A stretch of 44,865 bases of DNA from Planctomycetota bacterium. GTDB taxonomy: Bacteria; Planctomycetota; SZUA-567. Location: positions 1 through 44,865 of the forward strand of contig JAGUZQ010000047.1 in NCBI GenBank assembly GCA_020060765.1, written 5' to 3'. The notes under the pieces are model-generated. The model was not told the origin of the DNA. It worked only from the letters and a program-made list of their open reading frames with translations, and searched no databases. The position numbers were made by a program, and so were the translations under genes. Numbering within the stretch: the stretch's first letter is position 1; each line of letters starts with the position of its first letter. Positions 41,303 through 44,865 of this stretch are shown piece by piece.

Positions 41303-41827
41303 ATGGAAGAAAAAGTCATTTTTTCCGGTTCCGGCGGACAGGGGCTGATGATGATCGGCAAGCTCTTCGCGCATATCATGCTGGAGAAATCGCCGCACCT
41401 GACCTTCTTCCCCAGCTACGGCGCGGAGGTGCGCGGCGGCACGTCGAATTGCCAGGTCGTACTGTCGGACAAGGAAATCGCCTCGCCCCTGGTGGATGAA
41501 GCCAGCAGCCTGGTTCTCCTCAATCAGCCCAGCGTCGACCGCTTTCTGCCCGCACTCGGCAAAAAGGGAATGGCGTTTATCAATACATCAATGGCGAAAG
41601 CCCCGGAAGAGGGAAATGTCTACGGCCTGCCTGCCAGCGATCTCGCGCTGGAAGCGGGTTCGGTGCGCGCGGCCAACATTGTCATCTTCGGCGCGTACCT
41701 GGGGCGGCGCGGGTTTCTTACCCAGGACGAGGCGCGCGAGGCGATCAGAAACGCCTTCTCCGGCAAGGGAGAAAAAGTCATCGCCGTCAACGACGCCGCG
41801 CTCACCCGGGGCTGGGATTATTTCTGA
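41303..41827 (+). CDS. vorC: 2-oxoacid:ferredoxin oxidoreductase gamma subunit
   Basis: 174 residues, POR/KOR gamma domain. Opens VIFSGSGGQGLMMIGKLFAH, then FFPSYGAEVRGGTSNCQVVLSDKEI and AANIVIFGAYLGRRG, all conserved in the family. It completes the alpha-beta-gamma-delta set. Gap to the original beta stop is 152 bp and filled by two short repeats, unlike the tight spacing elsewhere in this operon. AAAGG lies upstream. Its last ten bases overlap the convergent oxidoreductase gene. Confidence 0.92.
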   Translation: MEEKVIFSGSGGQGLMMIGKLFAHIMLEKSPHLTFFPSYGAEVRGGTSNCQVVLSDKEIASPLVDEASSLVLLNQPSVDRFLPALGKKGMAFINTSMAKAPEEGNVYGLPASDLALEAGSVRAANIVIFGAYLGRRGFLTQDEAREAIRNAFSGKGEKVIAVNDAALTRGWDYF

Positions 41828-43032
41828 AAACCCGCCGGGCCGGTGAACCTGTCGTAACCCTTCAGCGAAAAAACCGGTGCGGCTGACGCCCAGGGCACGC
41901 CAATTTCCGACAACAGCTTTTCCTCTGTAAATGCTTTTCTGATGTCGTCATCGACGCCGTCAATCACGGTACGCATCGAATCTTCGCCAGCTTCAATCCT
42001 GCGAGTAAACCGAGCATCAATTTTTCTGACCGGCGAGGACTGGTGCGATCCGTTCACGCACAGGGTCTGCGTTCCCGCAATCGGCAGATCGCAGACAAAC
42101 GCATTCCTGTCTTTCATCCGCGCCAACAACGCGTCGAAAACCAGTTCCTGCGAAGTACCCACCGGATAGGATTTGACACGACCGTCGGCATAGCTGAACG
42201 CAAGCCTGTCCCCGAAATGCCAGGCCAGTTCTCCTTTATCGCCCCGAGCTACGATCAGCGGATGTTCCAATTTCTCAGGACAGTGCGTCACGATAAAATA
42301 CAGCGACAGGCCGGTAGCCGTCACGATCCTGATAGAAGCGGTATCGGCGCTTTCAATGTCGTTGCCGCGATAAAGTTCGGCCTGAACGCTGGCCAGCTCC
42401 GCCGACCGGTTACGCTCCGTCCCGGCGAGGAAACAGATCATGTTGAGCTGATGCGCAAGGGCATTGTTGTAGGGCGAATCCAGCACCCAGCTTTCGCCGC
42501 AGCGCAGTTTTCCCGCCCAGTTGTTGCGAGCGTAATAATTGTCGTTGCGCGGCCAGAGCGCATAACATTTGATACATTTGAGCGTGCCCAGCCTGCCGGA
42601 AAGAATTTCGTCCTTCATCTGCAGGGCGTCGGGCTGGTACATGCTTTGATAGCCGACGGCAACAAATCCGCCGGTTCGCGTTTCCACCTCGCGCATGGCA
42701 GCGACTTCCTGCACGGTGGCGGCGGCGGGCTTTTCCAGATACACGTTCATACCCGCTTCCAGCGCGGCGATAGTCATGGGCGCGTGCAGCGGAATGCCGG
42801 TGGGAATGAAACACAACTCGGCGGCGTTTTTATATTTCGCCAGCATCTCCCTATAATCGCGGAACAACTCGCAACCCAGTTCCCGCAGTTTGGCGCACTT
42901 TTCCTGTTCCTCTTCCTGGTTGATGACAGCCGCCGCCACGATCTGCACCCGGCCTTTTTCACTTTCCAGCAGCAGATTATTATAATGAACCTGGCCGTAA
43001 CCAGACACTCCGATGATGCAGGCTCGTATCAT
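41818..43032 (-). CDS. Gfo/Idh/MocA-family oxidoreductase
   Basis: 404 residues. N-terminal NAD(P)-binding ACIIGVSGYGQVHYNNLL (4-21), then LCFIPTGIPLHAPMTIAALEAGMNVYLEKPAA carrying the EKP motif of the family. The C-terminal alpha/beta domain includes GVPWA near the end and a central LDSPYNNALAHQLNMICFLAG where the catalytic His region of sugar dehydrogenases lies. Members oxidise or reduce cyclitols, sugars or glycosides. Start at 43032 follows GGAGAG; an upstream in-frame ATG at 43125 is unlikely. Convergent with, and overlapping, vorC by ten bases. Substrate unknown; the GH4 genes at the other end fit a general role in sugar turnover. Confidence 0.85.
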   Translation of the reverse strand: MIRACIIGVSGYGQVHYNNLLLESEKGRVQIVAAAVINQEEEQEKCAKLRELGCELFRDYREMLAKYKNAAELCFIPTGIPLHAPMTIAALEAGMNVYLEKPAAATVQEVAAMREVETRTGGFVAVGYQSMYQPDALQMKDEILSGRLGTLKCIKCYALWPRNDNYYARNNWAGKLRCGESWVLDSPYNNALAHQLNMICFLAGTERNRSAELASVQAELYRGNDIESADTASIRIVTATGLSLYFIVTHCPEKLEHPLIVARGDKGELAWHFGDRLAFSYADGRVKSYPVGTSQELVFDALLARMKDRNAFVCDLPIAGTQTLCVNGSHQSSPVRKIDARFTRRIEAGEDSMRTVIDGVDDDIRKAFTEEKLLSEIGVPWASAAPVFSLKGYDRFTGPAGFQK

Positions 43033-43170
43033 ATTTCTCTCCCCCCAGGCAAGGACCGCAAGCTCTGATTTATACAAATTTCCATATCTGCCATCTTCGT
43101 CTTTTCCCCCCCACTCGTCAAGCAATCGCTTCCCGGATAACTCCGAAGTGAAAAAATGCCAAGCACGGCG

Positions 43171-43199
43171 TTGAATTATTCCTCGTATATGCCTATGAT
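43171..43199 (+). promoter_or_regulatory. Promoter of asnS
   Basis: TTGAAT (43171-43176), 17-bp spacer, TATGAT (43194-43199). A second TATAAT at 43207-43212 has no matching -35. The start codon is 117 bases downstream. Confidence 0.5.
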
Positions 43200-43316
43200 A
43201 TGCGAATATAATTATGTTTTACCCGTCCGTCGCCGCCGACTGTCCGTAAATGCCATTGCATACAGTATTTGTGGCTCGCCGGGCGCGGTTTACGCTTTCA
43301 TTTTCAGGAGACAAGC

Positions 43317-44705
43317 ATGACACATGTACGCATCAAGGACATACTCGCGCGCGAAACCGCCGGGGGCAGCATCACACTCAAAGGCTGGTTGCGCACTGCC
43401 CGTCACGGCAAGGCCTGTTCCTTTCTTGAAGTGAACGACGGTTCATGTTTCAACGGCATCCAGTGCGTCGCCGATCCCGTCCTGCCGAATTACGAATCTG
43501 AAATCAAGAGATTGAACACCGGCTGTTCGGTCGAGATTACCGGCGAGCTGGTGGATTCGCCCGGACAGGGGCAGAAGTTTGAAATCCAGGCGAAGGCGGT
43601 AGTCGCCGTCGGGTTCACAGACGAAGACTATCCCATGCAGAAGAAACGCCACTCCTTCGAGTTCCTCCGCACCATCGCGCATCTCAGGCCGCGCACCAAC
43701 GCTTTTGGCGCGGTCTTCCGCGTGCGCAACGCCGCCGCGCGCGCGATCCACAACTTTTTCCAGGAACGCGGTTTCATCTATCTGCACACTCCCATCATCA
43801 CCGCCTCCGACTGCGAGGGCGCGGGCGACATGTTCCGCGTCTCCACTCTCGACGCCGCCAATCCCCCGAAAAAGGAAGACGGCTCGGTCGACTTCTCCCA
43901 GGACTTTTTCGGTAAGGAAGCGCACCTCACCGTTTCCGGTCAGCTTGAAGGAGAAATCGGCGCGCTGGCTCTGGGCAACATCTACACCTTCGGCCCCACC
44001 TTCCGCGCGGAAAATTCCAACACCAGCCGCCACCTCTCCGAGTTCTGGATGGTGGAGCCGGAAATGGCGTTCTGCGACATCGACGGCGACCAGGAAGTGG
44101 CCGAAGACTTTCTCAAGTACATTTTTAAATACGTAATGGCAAGCTGTCCCGACGACATGGAGTTCTTCAATGAGCGGGTCGATAATACCGTGCTGGAAAC
44201 CATGAACCATATCGTCGATACTCCCTTCGAACGCATCACCTACACCGACGCCATCGCCATTCTGGAAAAAAGCGGCAGGAATTTCGAGTTCCCGGTGAAG
44301 TGGGGCATCGACCTGCAGAGCGAGCACGAACGCTACCTCACCGAGGAGCATATCAAGAAACCGGTTATCGTCACCCACTATCCCAAGGAAATAAAGGCGT
44401 TTTACATGTACCTGAACGAGGACGAAAAGACCGTGCGGGCGATGGACGTGCTGGTTCCGAAGGTGGGCGAGATCATCGGCGGCGCGCAACGCGAGGATCG
44501 CCACGACGTCCTGAAGCGCCGCATCAACGAACAGGGACTGGTCGAGGCGGATTACTGGTGGTATCTTGACCTCCGCCGCTACGGCTCGGTGCCGCACGCA
44601 GGCTTCGGCCTCGGGTTCGAGCGGGTGGTGCAATTCATGACAGGAATGCAGAACATCCGCGACGTCATCCCCTTCCCCCGCGTGCCGGGGTATGCGGAGT
44701 TTTAG
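43317..44705 (+). CDS. asnS: Asparaginyl-tRNA synthetase
   Basis: Charges tRNA-Asn. 462 residues, class IIb. The N-terminal OB-fold anticodon domain (about 1-110, [24 protein letters not shown]) is followed by the class II core: [26 protein letters not shown], the motif 2 region [25 protein letters not shown] and the motif 3 region [17 protein letters not shown]. The [12 protein letters not shown] block and GAQRED are AsnRS-type. CAGGAG precedes the ATG. The MITE-like repeat and a hairpin follow. Confidence 0.95.
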   Translation: MTHVRIKDILARETAGGSITLKGWLRTARHGKACSFLEVNDGSCFNGIQCVADPVLPNYESEIKRLNTGCSVEITGELVDSPGQGQKFEIQAKAVVAVGFTDEDYPMQKKRHSFEFLRTIAHLRPRTNAFGAVFRVRNAAARAIHNFFQERGFIYLHTPIITASDCEGAGDMFRVSTLDAANPPKKEDGSVDFSQDFFGKEAHLTVSGQLEGEIGALALGNIYTFGPTFRAENSNTSRHLSEFWMVEPEMAFCDIDGDQEVAEDFLKYIFKYVMASCPDDMEFFNERVDNTVLETMNHIVDTPFERITYTDAIAILEKSGRNFEFPVKWGIDLQSEHERYLTEEHIKKPVIVTHYPKEIKAFYMYLNEDEKTVRAMDVLVPKVGEIIGGAQREDRHDVLKRRINEQGLVEADYWWYLDLRRYGSVPHAGFGLGFERVVQFMTGMQNIRDVIPFPRVPGYAEF

Positions 44706-44719
44706 TGCGTGTACAATCT

Positions 44720-44745
44720 CCCCTCCCCTTCCAAGGGGAGGGGTT
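44720..44745 (+). terminator. GC-rich hairpin after asnS
   Basis: CCCCTCCCCTT pairs with AAGGGGAGGGG across two bases, 15 bp after the stop. Only TT follows. It is similar to the palindrome inside the MITE-like repeat, so it may belong to that element. Confidence 0.5.
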
Positions 44746-44865
44746 CAGGGCTATCGCATTAAAAAAAGCTGTATTTTGTGAATTATACGCCCAAGTGGCA
44801 TCCATAATTTACCGTGAAAGCTTCACTGAAGGGCAAAATAAGTTCCCTCGCCCCCTGAGGGGGAG
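44746..44865. repeat. MITE-like repeat, copy B, cut by the window end
   Basis: Inverted copy of 8741-8867. It begins CAGGGCTATCGCATT and runs through GCTGTATTTTGTGAATTATA, AAGTGGCATCCAT and AAGCTTCACTGAAGGGC to a C/G-rich palindrome at the window edge. About four differences from copy A over some 107 bases. The far terminal repeat lies outside. Confidence 0.8.

Overview
The window reads as an ordinary-looking chromosomal segment of an anaerobic or facultative bacterium of the PVC superphylum, most likely near Lentisphaerota/Kiritimatiellota. The best lineage clue is the 69-residue lysine-rich protein at 10659-10868, which has the layout of the small basic protein family known from Chlamydiae/Verrucomicrobia/Planctomycetes relatives. 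A type III glutamine synthetase, a ferredoxin-linked 2-oxoacid oxidoreductase with phosphotransbutyrylase and butyrate kinase, and GH4 glycosidases fit an anaerobic fermenter. Base composition is fairly even, and no phage, IS transposase, CRISPR array, rRNA or tRNA was seen.

Layout. 1-4431 (minus): two GH4-type NAD-dependent glycosidases flank an exported CsgG-fold protein with a zinc ribbon. 4698-6275: two small exported proteins of unknown role. 6577-8688: glnN behind an elaborate promoter/operator region. 8726-8867: a MITE-like repeat whose inverted copy closes the window at 44746. 9017-12699: membrane protein, DUF89 phosphatase, PVC small basic protein, SGNH hydrolase, aminotransferase. 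12735-13313: a RelBE/ParE-type toxin-antitoxin pair with its own promoter. 13338-15824: glyS and cysK. 15975-18476 (minus): a 731-residue coiled-coil protein with about eight FliM-like DDIDALL motifs, and a 46-residue basic protein. 18664-19745: PTS EIIA and arsC. 19880-25403: argB-argD-argF, then an HD-GYP response regulator, rph and an XTP pyrophosphatase. 25514-30899: ROK kinase, lepA, a cysteine hydrolase, a CYTH protein and a ThiC-family enzyme, the last three overlapping. 31234-36348: complete pstS-pstC-pstA-pstB-phoU ended by a strong terminator. 36558-41827: an operon joining an IlvN-like ACT protein to ptb, buk and a four-subunit 2-oxoacid:ferredoxin oxidoreductase. 41818-43032 (minus): Gfo/Idh/MocA oxidoreductase. 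43171-44705: asnS.

How they work together. The most coherent pathway is the 36.6-41.8 kb operon. A 2-oxoacid:ferredoxin oxidoreductase (Vor type) would make branched-chain acyl-CoA and reduced ferredoxin, phosphotransacylase would make the acyl phosphate, and the kinase would recover ATP. An orphan acetolactate-synthase regulatory subunit heads the operon and could sense branched-chain amino acids (inference). The beta subunit of this enzyme has an apparent one-base frameshift near its C-terminus. The pst-phoU operon is a full phosphate uptake system with two oddities: an enlarged PstA, and a PstB whose N-terminus is a three-copy 54-bp repeat.

The strongest candidates for something undescribed are the multivalent DDIDALL-motif protein, the ACT-Vor-Ptb-Buk operon, and the exported zinc-ribbon/CsgG protein. 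All calls are by eye from sequence; no searches were run.
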